Notes: generated by a model from the letters alone, not told the origin. DNA of 64,000 nucleotides from Pontibacter mangrovi (GCF_006385705.1 NZ_VFRQ01000006.1:248001-312000), one strand, 5' to 3'; positions 45,785 through 55,741 are shown, counted from the first letter of the stretch. Program-made: numbers and translations.

Positions 45785-46453
45785 GTGAATATAAATTTTC
45801 AACTTGCATCGCTAAAATACGCTTTGAAATCGCTTTTTACTACTTCTGCCCTTTTTATCTTTTTTTTGCTGCTGATGGCTGCCTGCCAGACCTCTGGCCC
45901 TACCTTTAGCAAACGCGGCGAGGAGTACCGGTCGGCCCGCGAAATTGCGGCCGCTAAGCGTGCTGCGCGTAAGTCGGGGCACCGCAAGGGCAAGTATGCA
46001 GGAGGTGTGACAGGCACCTCTAAAGACCGCACCAGCCGCACCCGCATGCCCTCCGGCAACCTGGACCGCGAGGTGGCCACCGTGATAGAGGCGGCCCGCT
46101 CTTATACCGGCGTACCCTACCGCTGGGGCGGCACCACCCGCGTAGGCATGGACTGCTCCGGGCTGCTGTGCACCTCCTTCCAAAGTATAAACGTGGACCT
46201 GCCCCGCACCTCTGATGAGCAGAGCCGCTACGGCACTGAGGTAAAGCCCAAAGACCTGCGCGAGGGCGACCTGGTGTTTTTCGGCTCCAGCAAGCGGAAC
46301 ATCACCCATGTGGGGATGGTAACCGAGGTAAATGGCCCATCGGATGTTCGCTTTATCCACGCCTCCACCTCCTTGGGCGTGATTGAGAACAACCTCTATG
46401 CCAAGCACTACCAGAAGATATTCGTGAAAGCGGTGCGGCCGCCTGTTTTCTAA
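45785..46453 (+). CDS. NlpC/P60 (C40) peptidase lipoprotein
   Basis: 222 residues from GTG at 45785; a signal helix with the lipobox MAAC (Cys about 35) requires this upstream start. A basic linker (KRAARKSGHRKGKYAGG) leads to the C40 domain: YRWGGTTRVGMDCSGLLCTSF with the catalytic Cys, LREGDLVFFG, HVGMVTEVNG with the catalytic His, and FIHASTSLGV. It probably cuts peptidoglycan peptide cross-links from the outer membrane face. The gap to the divergent GlcD gene is only 34 bp. Confidence 0.9.
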   Translation: MNINFQLASLKYALKSLFTTSALFIFFLLLMAACQTSGPTFSKRGEEYRSAREIAAAKRAARKSGHRKGKYAGGVTGTSKDRTSRTRMPSGNLDREVATVIEAARSYTGVPYRWGGTTRVGMDCSGLLCTSFQSINVDLPRTSDEQSRYGTEVKPKDLREGDLVFFGSSKRNITHVGMVTEVNGPSDVRFIHASTSLGVIENNLYAKHYQKIFVKAVRPPVF

Positions 46454-46540
46454 GTAAACCCTGTGTTATATCAAAATCAAACTATATAACTATTTATAGT
46501 TTATACAATAATTTAACAATACTATTCACCTAATCCTCGT

Positions 46541-46586
46541 ACTTAATAACTGCAGCAAATATTTGTTTTTCAATTAGTTATTAAGT
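46541..46586. promoter_or_regulatory. Inverted repeat at the start of the first TonB receptor
   Basis: Perfect 11-base arms ACTTAATAACT (46541-46551) and AGTTATTAAGT (46576-46586) with a 24-nt loop end 4 bp before the start codon at 46590. It may be an operator or an RNA hairpin covering translation initiation. A second shorter pair, AAACTATA / TATAGTTT, lies at 46479-46502. Confidence 0.5.
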
Positions 46587-46589
46587 GCA

Positions 46590-49500
46590 ATGAGACTTTT
46601 TTACAGATTCTTTTTCCTGGGTGCGTTTTTGATATTTCAGGTGCAACAGGTGCGGGCACAGGGCACCACGACTGCCGCCATGAACGGGGTAGTGCAGGAC
46701 CAAAGCGGCGTGCCCCTCCCCGGCGCCACTGTTATAGCGGTTCATACGCCCACCAACACGCAGTACATCAGCAACACGAACACAGAAGGGCGCTTTAACT
46801 TCCAGAACATGCGCGTGGGTGGCCCCTATACTGTCCGGACCTCTTATGTGGGATACCAGGAGCAGGTGGTGGAGAACATCAACCTGTCGCTTGGCCAGAA
46901 CTTCCGCCTCGACCTGACGCTGTCCGAGAGCACCACTACGCTTGGCGAGGTGCAGGTAACCGCTGAGCAGGACAAAGTGATCAACTCCGACAGGACCGGC
47001 GCCGCCACCAACGTTTCCTCCGAGCAGCTACAGGCCCTGCCCACCATCTCCCGCAGCCTCAACGACTTTACCCGCCTCACGCCCCAGGCCTCTACTTCAG
47101 GGCAAGGCATCTCCTTTGCCGGGCAGAACAACCGCTTTAACAACTTCTCTATCGACGGCACCGTGAACAACGACGTGTTCGGCCTATCGGCTTCCGGAAC
47201 CAACGGGGGCCAAACCGGCGTGCAGCCCATCTCTTTGGATGCCATTGAGGCCATACAGGTGGTCATTGCCCCGTTTGACGTGCGCCAGAGCGGTTTTACA
47301 GGCGGCGGTGTGAATGCCATCACCCGTAGCGGCTCCAACAAGTTCAGTGGCTCGGCCTACTACTACTGGAACAACGAAAAGCTAGTGGGCAAGAGCCCCG
47401 ACGAGGAACGGACACGCCTGCCCGATTACACCGACTATCAGGTTGGTCTGCGGGTAGGAGGCCCGATTATCAAGGATAAGCTGTTTTTCTTCGTGAACGG
47501 TGAAAAGACCAACCGCAAGCAGCCGCTCCTGTTCGAGCCGGGCACGCCATCCTCTAACATCACGGTGGAGGAAGCGGAGCGTGTGGCTGCGGCCGCCAAC
47601 CGTCTGGGCTACGACCCTGGCAGTTTTAGAAGTATAACGGATGAGACTAAAAGCGATAAGCTGTTTGCCCGCCTCGACTGGAACATCACCAACAACCACC
47701 AGTTTACGCTGCGCCACAGCTATGTGTATGGCGAAAACCGCGACAACAGCCGTAGCCCCAATGCCCTGCGTTTCTCTAACAACGCCGAGTATTTCCCTAG
47801 CACCACCAACTCCAGCGTCATGCAGCTCAGGAGCCAGTTTGGCAGCGAGTTCGCCAACGAATTTATACTCGGCTATACCCGCGTGCGCGACGATCGCGGC
47901 ATTATCGGAGATCCTTTTCCAAGTGTGACACTGCGACTCTCCGGCGGTAGAACCATTTCTTTCGGCAGCGAGCCCTTTTCTGTGCAAAACCAACTGGACC
48001 AGGACGTGCTCACCATCACGGATAATTTCAACATCTTCAAAGGGAAACACACCATCACGTTAGGTACGCATAACGAGTTCTACAAGACATTCAACTTGTT
48101 CATTCGCCAGGAGTTCGGCGCGTACGAGTATAACTCCATCGACGCTTTTGAGGCCATCGGGACGGCAGCCGAGGAAGCCCCCTCTGCCTTTTTCAGGAAC
48201 TACTCCCGCACCGATAAGCGCCAGCAGGGCGCTGAGTTCAGCGCTTACCAGCTCGGCTTTTATGCACAGGATGAGTATAGCGCCCTCAACAACCTGAAAA
48301 TAACGCTGGGCCTGCGGCTGGACATCCCGACCTTTAACGACAACCCTGCCGCAAACGAGGAGTTTAACCAGGCCTTTGCCGACCGGGGACTGGCCACAGA
48401 CAAAACGCCTGGCTCGCAGTTCATGTTCTCGCCAAGGCTGGGTGTAAACTGGGATGTGTTTGACGACGGCAACACGCAGGTGCGTGGCGGTGCCGGCATT
48501 TTTACGGGGCGCGTGCCGTTTGTGTGGATCGCCAACCAGTATACCAACACAGGCCAGATGCTTGGCAGCCTCTCGCTCACCCCCGGCAACCCCATACTTG
48601 ACGAGGTACGGTTTGTGGCAGACCCGGCCGCACAGCCAACAGCCACCACATTTGGCCTCTCAGACAGAACAGCGGAGATCAACATCACCGATCCTGACTT
48701 TAAGTTCCCGCAGCTCTTCCGGGCTAACCTGGCCGTGGACCAGCGCCTGCCGGGAGACTTTATCGGTACCCTGGAGGGTATCTACTCCAAAAACCTCAAC
48801 AACATCTACTACCAAAACCTGAACCTGGAGGAAACCGGCACGCTGCCCGGCGCCGACAATCGCCCCATGTTCGACAGGATTCAGGGCAACAACTTCCAGG
48901 ACATCATTTACCTGACCAACACCGACAATGGCTATGCTTATAGTAAACCGGCCAGTTGCAGAAGTCCTACGAGATTGGCTTGTCCGGCTCGGTGGCTTAT
49001 ACGTATTCGCGGGCCAAGGATGTGAACCCCGGCAACTCCAGCCAGGCCCGCTCTAACTGGATAAACGTGAACCAGGTTTATGGCCTGAATAACGTAAAGG
49101 CGGCCTTTGCTGACAATGACATTCGCTCGCGGGTGGTGGCTGCACTCACCTACCAGCTTAACTACCTCGGTTTTGCCTCCACCAATATCTCGCTGTTCTA
49201 TAACGGCCAGTCTGGCTTGCCCCTCTCATACATTTACAACGGCGACGTAAACAACGATGCGGGCCGAACAAACGACCTGGTGTATGTGCCGCGCGATGCC
49301 TCCGAGATAAACTTGGTGCCCATAACCGACCGCAGTGGCGAGGTAGTGCCCGGCTCTTTAACGCCTGCAGAGCAGTGGGCCGCGCTGGATGCCTTTATCT
49401 CCGGCAACGATTACCTCCGCGACCGCAGGGGCGACTATGCCGAGCGCAACGGCGACCGCCTGCCCTGGACGAATCAGATAGACCTGCGCCTGACACAGGA

Positions 49501-49774
49501 GTTTAAGTTGAGCCAGGCTGACAACGAGCACCGCCTGCAGATCACGTTCGATGTGTTCAACTTCACCAACCTGGTCAACAAAGACTGGGGCCGGCAGTAT
49601 ACCGCCACGTTCAACGCATTTCAGCTGATAGACTTTGTAGGCTATGCGCCCGGCACCACCACGCCGCAGTTTAACTACACCGGCCGTGGCCTCACCGACG
49701 GCGACCCTTACTTTGTAAACGACTTCTCCTCCCGCTGGAGAGGGCAGCTGGGCTTGCGGTATATCTTTAACTGA
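46590..49774 (+). pseudogene. Oar-like TonB-dependent receptor interrupted by one frameshift
   Basis: Outer-membrane TonB receptor of about 1060 residues if repaired. The signal peptide ends AQG. A CarboxypepD_reg-like domain (about 25-110, VVQDQSGVPLPGATVIAVH) is followed by a plug region with RSLNDFTRLTPQAS, GTVNNDVFG and VVIAPFDVRQSGFTGGGVNAITRSGSN, typical of Oar-like proteins, and a barrel to the C-terminal GLRYIFN. The first frame runs from 46590 to 49025 and the second from about 48947 to 49774. Both read through as one protein if AGTAAACCGG at 48942-48950 carried one more A, giving YSKTGQLQKSYEIG. The rest is intact. Confidence 0.85.
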
Positions 49775-49780
49775 GAAGAG

Positions 49781-49828
49781 TAAGAATAAAAACGCCTCCC
49801 GGATAACCGGGAGGCGTTTTTATTCTTA
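49781..49828. terminator. Bidirectional terminator between the two TonB receptor units
   Basis: Perfect 22-bp stem (TAAGAATAAAAACGCCTCCC plus GG, and its complement) with an ATAA loop between convergent genes. Confidence 0.93.
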
Positions 49829-49841
49829 ATAATTGGGATTA

Positions 49842-50984
49842 CTATTCGCCGTCTTCAGCTTTCGTGAACTCCCCGCTTTCTCTTTTAATCAGTATGAATT
49901 CAACATCTCCTCCAGGATAAGTGTTGATGGTTACCTTGAACTTCTGACCAGCTTCGGCATTAGGGAAACGTAACTTCAGAATGGCGCCCATAGCCTGGTA
50001 CAGCTCTTCAGTTGTCCAGTTATAAGTACTAAAGTTGCCATGAATTCTTAAGTTGTCTCTTCCGTTTGCTGAGCCAATATTGTTCTCTTCTTTACCTACC
50101 CAGTCATAATCTTCTGAAGTCAAAGTATAAAGCGTGCTCAAGTCCGGAACCCATGTGTTGTTCTTCTTTTGAAACTTCAAGGTTGCTTTTTCTACAGCAC
50201 CAGCAGCTGGCACCCAGTTAGAGCCATTGAAGTACATAGCCATTACGCGCTGGCTTCTGGACTTATCGCTTGAGTCGTAGAAGTAGTAGCTAACATACTC
50301 AAAGTCGCCTTCTTTTGCTACAATTACATCATTCTTAAGGAAAAAATCGAAGTATGCAACCATGTTATCGCTATCAGATCCTGAGAAGCTACCATAGGTA
50401 TTCTTTACAGAAAGATAATCATCAGAAGTAACATGATAAATATTCTCCCACCTTCCGTTCACGTAGTAGAACGAGTCAGTAATGGTTGATAAGGATCCAG
50501 CATAGTAGTCATAAGTAAGCACTACCAGCTGGTTTTCTGCAGCATCCGGATATTTTTTACCTAAGAATTTGTACACATCACCGGAGCTGTTGAAGTTTGG
50601 ATACGACTCACCATTGGCAGTATAGTCTTCTTCTGTTACAGTGTATTTTTCCCAGCTAGAAACGGAATTAGAAACGCCTGGGAAAACTGCCGTGTTGTAA
50701 GCCACTGTTACCGTTGCACCGTTCGTTAAGTGTGCATAATTGTTGTTAAGCACAGCAGGTATCAGTTTCGCAGCCTCGGCCTCATTCAAAAAGTAATGGT
50801 CTGCGGCCACATAGGGATAATCCGCGCTATCCTTAAGAAGCGCATAATCATCCTCTGTGAGTTCGGTAGCTGCAATAGTATTATCTTTTTTTACTTTGTC
50901 AAGCTCATCATAAACATCTTCCATTGGATCACAGGCCGTAAAGGTTAGCGCCAATGAACAGATTATATATATAACTTTTTTCAT
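49842..50984 (-). CDS. Lipoprotein with four T-x-x-D-Y repeats, TonB receptor partner
   Basis: 380 residues with a lipobox FTAC (Cys 18). Four times the motif h-T-x-x-D-Y appears: LTEDDY (42-47), VTEEDY (116-121), VTSDDY (185-190) and LTSEDY (288-293). The last three are preceded by a W-containing strand (SWEKYT, RWENIYH, TWVPDLSTLYT). This suggests a surface lipoprotein built of repeated beta modules. It lies 19 bp downstream of the TonB receptor gene and shares its direction, so the pair probably forms an uptake unit like SusC/SusD. Ligand unknown and family not named. Confidence 0.88.
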   Translation of the reverse strand: MKKVIYIICSLALTFTACDPMEDVYDELDKVKKDNTIAATELTEDDYALLKDSADYPYVAADHYFLNEAEAAKLIPAVLNNNYAHLTNGATVTVAYNTAVFPGVSNSVSSWEKYTVTEEDYTANGESYPNFNSSGDVYKFLGKKYPDAAENQLVVLTYDYYAGSLSTITDSFYYVNGRWENIYHVTSDDYLSVKNTYGSFSGSDSDNMVAYFDFFLKNDVIVAKEGDFEYVSYYFYDSSDKSRSQRVMAMYFNGSNWVPAAGAVEKATLKFQKKNNTWVPDLSTLYTLTSEDYDWVGKEENNIGSANGRDNLRIHGNFSTYNWTTEELYQAMGAILKLRFPNAEAGQKFKVTINTYPGGDVEFILIKRESGEFTKAEDGE

Positions 50985-51003
50985 CTTCTGGATAAGTTAA
51001 TTC

Positions 51004-53553
51004 TTAGAAGTTAATTTTTAGACCTGTTGTCCAAGTTCTGCCAACACCGTAGAACACCTGTGAGTTGGCAGCGTTGCTCACGCCAGTCTCACGATCGAAC
51101 GAGGCAGAGGCATCAGAGATGTACTCTGTATCGAACACGTTGTTAACATTGGCGAACAGTGAAGTGCTAATGCCAGCGATCTTAAACTTGAAAGAAGCAT
51201 TCAGGTCAAGCAGTGAGTAGCTAGGAACTTCCCATACTTCTCTATCCGGAGAAGTAAGTGTGGTTGGGTCGAAGTACGCGTACAGGTCGGTGTAATAGTT
51301 GTAATCAGCACCGATCTTCAGTTCCTCTGTCAGTTTGTAGCTAAGGCCTAAAGCGGCGGTAGTCTGAGCGGCGTCACCAACTTTCACATCTTTCATGTAG
51401 ATGGGTCCGATGGTGTTTGACTTGGTACGATCTTCATTAAAGACTGTGATCTCGTCCAGGTTGCTCTGCCATGTCCAGTCGCCGACAGACAGCATACCTG
51501 TCAGGTTCAGTCGGTTGTTCGGACGGTAGTTCAGGTCAACTTCAACACCCTGGTGAAGTGCGTCTACACCTAACAGGTTGGCAAAGTATACTTCACCAGT
51601 GTTTGGCACATTGTACGCTCTAGTGAAAGATCTGTCTTTCCAGGAAGTTCTGTACAGGTTAATGTTGGCAGAAAGTACTGAGCTTCTGTAACCGTAACCC
51701 AGCTCGTAGCTCAGGATTTTCTCGTTTTTAGCATCCTTGTTCACGATGTTCTTGTTGTTCAGGAACACAGCGTTGAAGAAAGGGGCCTTCTCGAAATAAC
51801 CTAAGTTCGCAAACACGTTGTGGTTTTCTGTCAGGTTGTAGTTAGCACCGCCTTTTGTCTGATAGCCAAAGAAGTTCTGGAAATCAGTTTCCTGGTTTCC
51901 TTCCTCATACTGGAAATAATCGATACGCTTATAAGAAGTGTTAGAAGCAGCCAGGGAGACGAAGGCAGAAAGTGGGCCGTCTGAGTATTCACCCTGCAGG
52001 AAGCCACCTTCCCAAAGCACGATACCGTCGTTGTTGTAGCTAATCTTGTCACCAACTTTTGCTTTGTTGTTCGGGTTGTTCACGTTTGAGTTGTTCAGCA
52101 CATAGTCTGCGCCCAGCAAGTCAGTTACCTCAGTAAAGTGTCTGCCCTCGTAGCTACGCAGGTCAATACCGCCCAACAGGTCGATCTTATCATTCAGGCT
52201 CTTCTGGTAAGTAGAAAGAACGCCGTACCAAGTATGGTCATTTCTAGAGGCTCTCAGGAAAGAAAGCGCGCGGCCATCTGCAGAGGCAACGTTCGCGTCT
52301 ACGGCAGCGTCTAGGTCGTATGGAGAGTACTTGTTCCCTGTTCTGGTCAGTGTGCCTGTGTAAGCGCCACCACCACCTGAGCCAACAGAGGCGTAAACGG
52401 CTGTAGACAGGAAGGAGGTCTCATCGATTGTCCAGTAGTGGTTCAGGGAGAACTGTGGCTTGTGGTAGAAGTTGTCTTCCACGCTAACAGTCTTGCCATC
52501 TTTCACACCCCAGTCCTGGTTCCATCTTCTGCCTTGTGGTGCATTTCTGTATTCCTCGATAGAAGCGCGGTTCTGGCGCTGGCCGTGCCACTGCGGAGCA
52601 CCAAAGCCAGTCAGGGAGATGGTATGCTTATCGTTGATCAGCTTAGAAACGTTGAAGAAGTAGTTATATGCTTCAAACTCTGTTCCGTCTACCCAGCCTT
52701 CGCCTTCAGTTTTAGAAGCTGACACTGCAAATGCCCATCCCTTCTCATCCAGACCAGTAGAGTAAGAAATTCCAGTCTTCAAGTAACCGTTGTTACCAAA
52801 GCCCTGGAAAATGCTGCCGCCTTTGATCGCGTCAGTAGTTCTTGTGATAATGTTGATGGTACCACCGATAGATGGCACAGCCACCTTAGAGGCACCCAAA
52901 CCACGCTGCACCTGCATAGACTTCGTTACGTCTGTCAGACCAGCCCAGTTAGACCAGTATACAGAGCCGTTTTCCATGTCGTTTACCGGCACGCCGTTGA
53001 TCATTACGGCTACGTTCTGGCTCTGGAAACCGCGCAGGTTGATGCGAGAGTCACCGAAACCACCACCCTGCTTTGTAGCATACACACCTGGTGTAGACTT
53101 CAGCAGTTCCGGGAATTCCTGGTTAGAGGCTTTCTCGGTAATGATATCGCTGGTGATCGTTGACATAGCAACAGGCGTCTCACGGTCGATCGCGTAGCTG
53201 TTCGTTGTAATCAATACCTCATTGATGGAAGTCACGTTTGGCTCCATCAGGATATTGCCCAGGTTCTTCGTGCCGCTTACGTTTCCGATAGACACTTCTT
53301 TCTGCAGATAACCCACATAGTTAACCAAAATGGCATCTACGCTGGCGTCATCCACCTTAATAGAAAAGGTACCGTCCAGAGCAGTAGGTGCTGCTTTATC
53401 GGTACCTTTCAATAAGACTGTTGCTCCTGGCAGAGGCTCTTTTGTGGCGGCATCCACCACCTTACCTGTAACGGTGCCTTGCGCAAACAAGTCTTTGGGT
53501 GTCAAGCTGGTCAAGAATACCAGCAAAACAAGACTAAGTAAATTGTACTTCAT
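51004..53553 (-). CDS. TonB-dependent receptor with CarboxypepD_reg-like domain
   Basis: 849-residue outer-membrane receptor. Signal peptide to about residue 25. A CarboxypepD_reg domain (GKVVDAATKEPLPGATVLLKG) is followed by the plug (PELLKSTPGVYATKQGGGFGDSRINLRGFQSQNVAVMINGVPVNDMENG) and the barrel, ending in GRTWTTGLKINF. The plug phrase DMENGSVYWSNWAGLTD marks a common Bacteroidetes receptor subgroup. The codon use is somewhat richer in T than neighbouring genes. It is the first gene of the receptor-lipoprotein operon, with a consensus-like promoter. Confidence 0.95.
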   Translation of the reverse strand: MKYNLLSLVLLVFLTSLTPKDLFAQGTVTGKVVDAATKEPLPGATVLLKGTDKAAPTALDGTFSIKVDDASVDAILVNYVGYLQKEVSIGNVSGTKNLGNILMEPNVTSINEVLITTNSYAIDRETPVAMSTITSDIITEKASNQEFPELLKSTPGVYATKQGGGFGDSRINLRGFQSQNVAVMINGVPVNDMENGSVYWSNWAGLTDVTKSMQVQRGLGASKVAVPSIGGTINIITRTTDAIKGGSIFQGFGNNGYLKTGISYSTGLDEKGWAFAVSASKTEGEGWVDGTEFEAYNYFFNVSKLINDKHTISLTGFGAPQWHGQRQNRASIEEYRNAPQGRRWNQDWGVKDGKTVSVEDNFYHKPQFSLNHYWTIDETSFLSTAVYASVGSGGGGAYTGTLTRTGNKYSPYDLDAAVDANVASADGRALSFLRASRNDHTWYGVLSTYQKSLNDKIDLLGGIDLRSYEGRHFTEVTDLLGADYVLNNSNVNNPNNKAKVGDKISYNNDGIVLWEGGFLQGEYSDGPLSAFVSLAASNTSYKRIDYFQYEEGNQETDFQNFFGYQTKGGANYNLTENHNVFANLGYFEKAPFFNAVFLNNKNIVNKDAKNEKILSYELGYGYRSSVLSANINLYRTSWKDRSFTRAYNVPNTGEVYFANLLGVDALHQGVEVDLNYRPNNRLNLTGMLSVGDWTWQSNLDEITVFNEDRTKSNTIGPIYMKDVKVGDAAQTTAALGLSYKLTEELKIGADYNYYTDLYAYFDPTTLTSPDREVWEVPSYSLLDLNASFKFKIAGISTSLFANVNNVFDTEYISDASASFDRETGVSNAANSQVFYGVGRTWTTGLKINF

Positions 53554-53594
53554 CTTTTGTTTGTTAAGAAATGGTTGGTTGATTAATTCGGGCG

Positions 53595-53626
53595 CAAAAT
53601 TACTACTGTAATTCAGTAATATTCAA
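53595..53626 (-). promoter_or_regulatory. Promoter of the TonB receptor operon
   Basis: On the minus strand TTG (53624-53626), 21 bp, then TAATTTTG (53595-53602) fits the Bacteroidetes TTTG/TAnnTTTG pattern; the start codon is about 40 bp downstream. Confidence 0.6.
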
Positions 53627-53822
53627 CTAAAAGTATTAAAAAAATGTAAAATACTTTTCTGCCTGTTTACAGAAGATTAATGTGGATTTTTCGGAACAAC
53701 TTCGCACATATAAGATTTTCCCACATACACAAACGCTACTTCCCCGACACCACTGTTCCTGTTGGCAGGTGGTGCAACTGCAGGCTTTTTAATTCTATTT
53801 TATTTATTTTTTCACCGGTTGT

Positions 53823-53852
53823 TTTGCATCTTAAAAATTTCCTTTATTTTTG
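53823..53852 (+). promoter_or_regulatory. Promoter of tRNA-Ala
   Basis: TTTG (53823-53826), 18 bp spacer, TATTTTTG (53845-53852) is an almost perfect Bacteroidetes sigma-ABfr promoter just upstream of the tRNA. Confidence 0.75.
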
Positions 53853-53863
53853 TGCTCACAAAC

Positions 53864-53981
<118 letters not shown>

Positions 53982-53983
53982 CC

Positions 53984-54235
53984 ATGCCATACTTCACTTA
54001 CATTCTCTACTCTGAGAAAACCGACCGCTACTACGTGGGCAATTGCGAAGACATGGAGATGCGCTTAGCCCTTCACAACTCCGGCAGAAATAAGTCTATA
54101 AAGTATGGGGCGCCGTGGAAGCTTAAGTATACTGAGGCTTATACTACACGCAGCGAGGCTGTGAAAAGAGAAAAAGCGTTGAAGGCAAAGAAGAGCAGAA
54201 GATATTTGGAGTGGCTAACCAACACAGCTGGCTAG
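53984..54235 (+). CDS. GIY-YIG nuclease family protein
   Basis: 83 residues. The N-terminal TYILYSEKTDRYYVGNCED has the GIY-YIG arrangement (Y-I-L and Y-Y-V-G), followed by RLALHNSGRNKSIKYG with the metal/arginine region and a Glu in SEAVKREKALKAKKSRRYLEWL. Length is that of the stand-alone UPF0213/YhbQ-like GIY-YIG group. It starts 12 bp after the tRNA terminator, and its last codons and stop lie within a duplicated piece of the tRNA. It is probably a small mobile or domesticated nuclease. Confidence 0.88.
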   Translation: MPYFTYILYSEKTDRYYVGNCEDMEMRLALHNSGRNKSIKYGAPWKLKYTEAYTTRSEAVKREKALKAKKSRRYLEWLTNTAG

Positions 54236-54287
54236 CGCGTCCCAAAAGCTTTCGGGAAGATCATCGGTTCGATTACGATATTCTCCA
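54225..54287 (+). pseudogene. tRNA-Ala remnant
   Basis: CAGCTGGCTAG-CGCG, an altered middle CCCAAAAGCTTTCGGG, then GATCATCGGTTCGATTACGATATTCTCCA repeats the D-loop, T-arm and 3' acceptor of the functional tRNA, but no 5' acceptor arm or anticodon is present. Not a working tRNA. Confidence 0.8.
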
Positions 54288-54290
54288 CTA

Positions 54291-54318
54291 AAGGCAACCA
54301 CCACGGTTGCCTTTTTTT
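54291..54318 (+). terminator. Terminator after GIY-YIG gene
   Basis: GGCAACC / GGTTGCC stem followed by a run of T, the diverged copy of the tRNA terminator. Confidence 0.8.
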
Positions 54319-54436
54319 GCTTTATACTTCCTTCCTCAGTATAGCCGGTGCTTCACGGGCTATAGGCCTCTCCTGCAGAACCGCCCCCCTTCTGGTCCGT
54401 ACTTTCTAGGACGTGTTACATAAAAAGGAGGTAGCC

Positions 54437-54871
54437 ATGAGTTTTAACTTTGAGGATAAGCAAAAAGATGCCGTAAACCTGCTCCGCAAGGTGGCAGAGG
54501 AGATGGGCACAGAAGACCTGAACCAGGCAGGGCGCGTTTTTAGGGCGGTGCTGCAGGCTATCCGCGACAGGCTGCCTGTAAATGACGCCGTACATTTTGC
54601 CGCCCAGTTGCCCACCATCTGGAAAGGCGTATACTACGACCAGTATGACCCCGCCAAAGTTCCTGTGAAAGTGCGCGACCGGCAAGAGTGGATTGAGTTC
54701 ATCCGAAGCAAAAACGCCTTTGCCGCCAACAACGACTTCCTCTGCGACAGCGATGTGATGGAAGCGTTTCAGGCGGTTTTTAAAGCGCTGCACCATTGCG
54801 TGTCTAACAGGGAACTGCAAAAGGTAAAGGAGGCCATGCACCAGGACATACAGGAGTTGCTGGAAGTATAA
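54437..54871 (+). CDS. DUF2267 domain protein
   Basis: 144 residues from ATG at 54437. AAAGGAGG lies 5-8 bp upstream, a Shine-Dalgarno type rarely seen in Bacteroidetes, and this supports the later start over TTG-like alternatives upstream (54413). All-helical protein: EDLNQAGRVFRAVLQAIRDRLPVNDAVHFAAQLPTIWKGVYYDQYDP and a second repeat in the C-terminal half, which is the DUF2267 pattern. Function unknown. Monocistronic, with a terminator after. Confidence 0.9.
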   Translation: MSFNFEDKQKDAVNLLRKVAEEMGTEDLNQAGRVFRAVLQAIRDRLPVNDAVHFAAQLPTIWKGVYYDQYDPAKVPVKVRDRQEWIEFIRSKNAFAANNDFLCDSDVMEAFQAVFKALHHCVSNRELQKVKEAMHQDIQELLEV

Positions 54872-54892
54872 GCCCAGGGAAAACAAAGTATA

Positions 54893-54937
54893 GAAGGCGC
54901 CGTTTGTGTAGCAAGCGCATAAAAGGCGCCTTCTACT
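54893..54937 (+). terminator. Terminator after DUF2267 gene
   Basis: GAAGGCGCC / GGCGCCTTC stem with a 23-nt loop, 21 bp after the stop codon. Confidence 0.65.
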
Positions 54938-54954
54938 TACTATACTTTATCAGC

Positions 54955-55737
54955 ATGAAAAAAATCTACCTCGCCCTACTCCCATTTATACTTATAGTAA
55001 ACGCCTGTAACCAGCAGAAGCCGGAGCTTGTCACTACCCCAGCAGCCGCTGCCCCGGACACAATGGCAACCGACACCGCACTGCAGGAAGTTGCAGCGGA
55101 AACGCCCGCCTTACCAGCCTGTTCGCTGGAGGCCCCTTTGCTGCTACCCGACACCACCGCCACCGACGCCAAACTGCAAGCTTACCTGCAAGACCTAACC
55201 AAGGCCGTGCAGGCCCAGGACGCACAGCAGCTGCAAAAACTAACGGCGCCCGACATTCGCACTGGCTTTGGCGAGGAGGGCGGCTGGGAGAGCTTCGCCA
55301 AGCAATGGCAGCCCGGCAAGGCGGATTCGGAAGTATGGCTGCTGCTGGACCACCTGCTGCGCCTGGGCGGCGGCTATCCCTTGGCCAGCAACAAAGATTT
55401 GTACGCGCTGCCTTACGTGTACAGCAACTGGCCCGACTCTGTGGATGCCTTCATGCACATTGCCGTTACTAAAACAGGAGCCATACTCCGGGAGGAGCCT
55501 GCCGCCAACGCGCCGGCGCGCTGTACGCTTAACCACTACATCCTGAAGGTGGACTATGAGAAATCTTACCCGGAGGGGGCGCCGCAGAAAGAGTGGTGGC
55601 ATGTGCAAAGTCCCGACGGTGCGCTGCAGGGCTACCTGCACCACGCCGATGTGCACAGCCCGGTGGGCTATCGCGCCATTTTTAACCGCAGCAAAAACGG
55701 CGCCTGGCAAATGACGGCGCTGGTAAACGGCGATTAA
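54955..55737 (+). CDS. Lipoprotein of unknown function with SH3-like C-terminus
   Basis: About 260 residues from the ATG at 54955. Signal sequence MKKIYLALLPFILIVNAC gives a Cys at about residue 18. A low-complexity Thr/Ala/Pro segment follows (about 25-60). The C-terminal 100 residues contain LREEPAANAPARCTLNHYILKVD and WWHVQSPDGALQGYLHHADV, which resembles a bacterial SH3 domain (SH3b). Probably an envelope-bound protein; no partners seen. Confidence 0.82.
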   Translation: MKKIYLALLPFILIVNACNQQKPELVTTPAAAAPDTMATDTALQEVAAETPALPACSLEAPLLLPDTTATDAKLQAYLQDLTKAVQAQDAQQLQKLTAPDIRTGFGEEGGWESFAKQWQPGKADSEVWLLLDHLLRLGGGYPLASNKDLYALPYVYSNWPDSVDAFMHIAVTKTGAILREEPAANAPARCTLNHYILKVDYEKSYPEGAPQKEWWHVQSPDGALQGYLHHADVHSPVGYRAIFNRSKNGAWQMTALVNGD

Positions 55738-55741
55738 ATAA

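Larger units (their letters stand above)
54225..54327 (+). repeat. Direct repeat, downstream copy
   Basis: Partner of 53876-53981. It includes the shared terminator-like hairpin AAGGCAACC...GGTTGCC with seven T (54291-54318) and CTTTATAC. Confidence 0.85.

Noticed and set aside
54225..54287. Second functional tRNA
   Set aside because: No 5' acceptor arm and no anticodon loop; only the D-loop, T-arm and 3' acceptor match.
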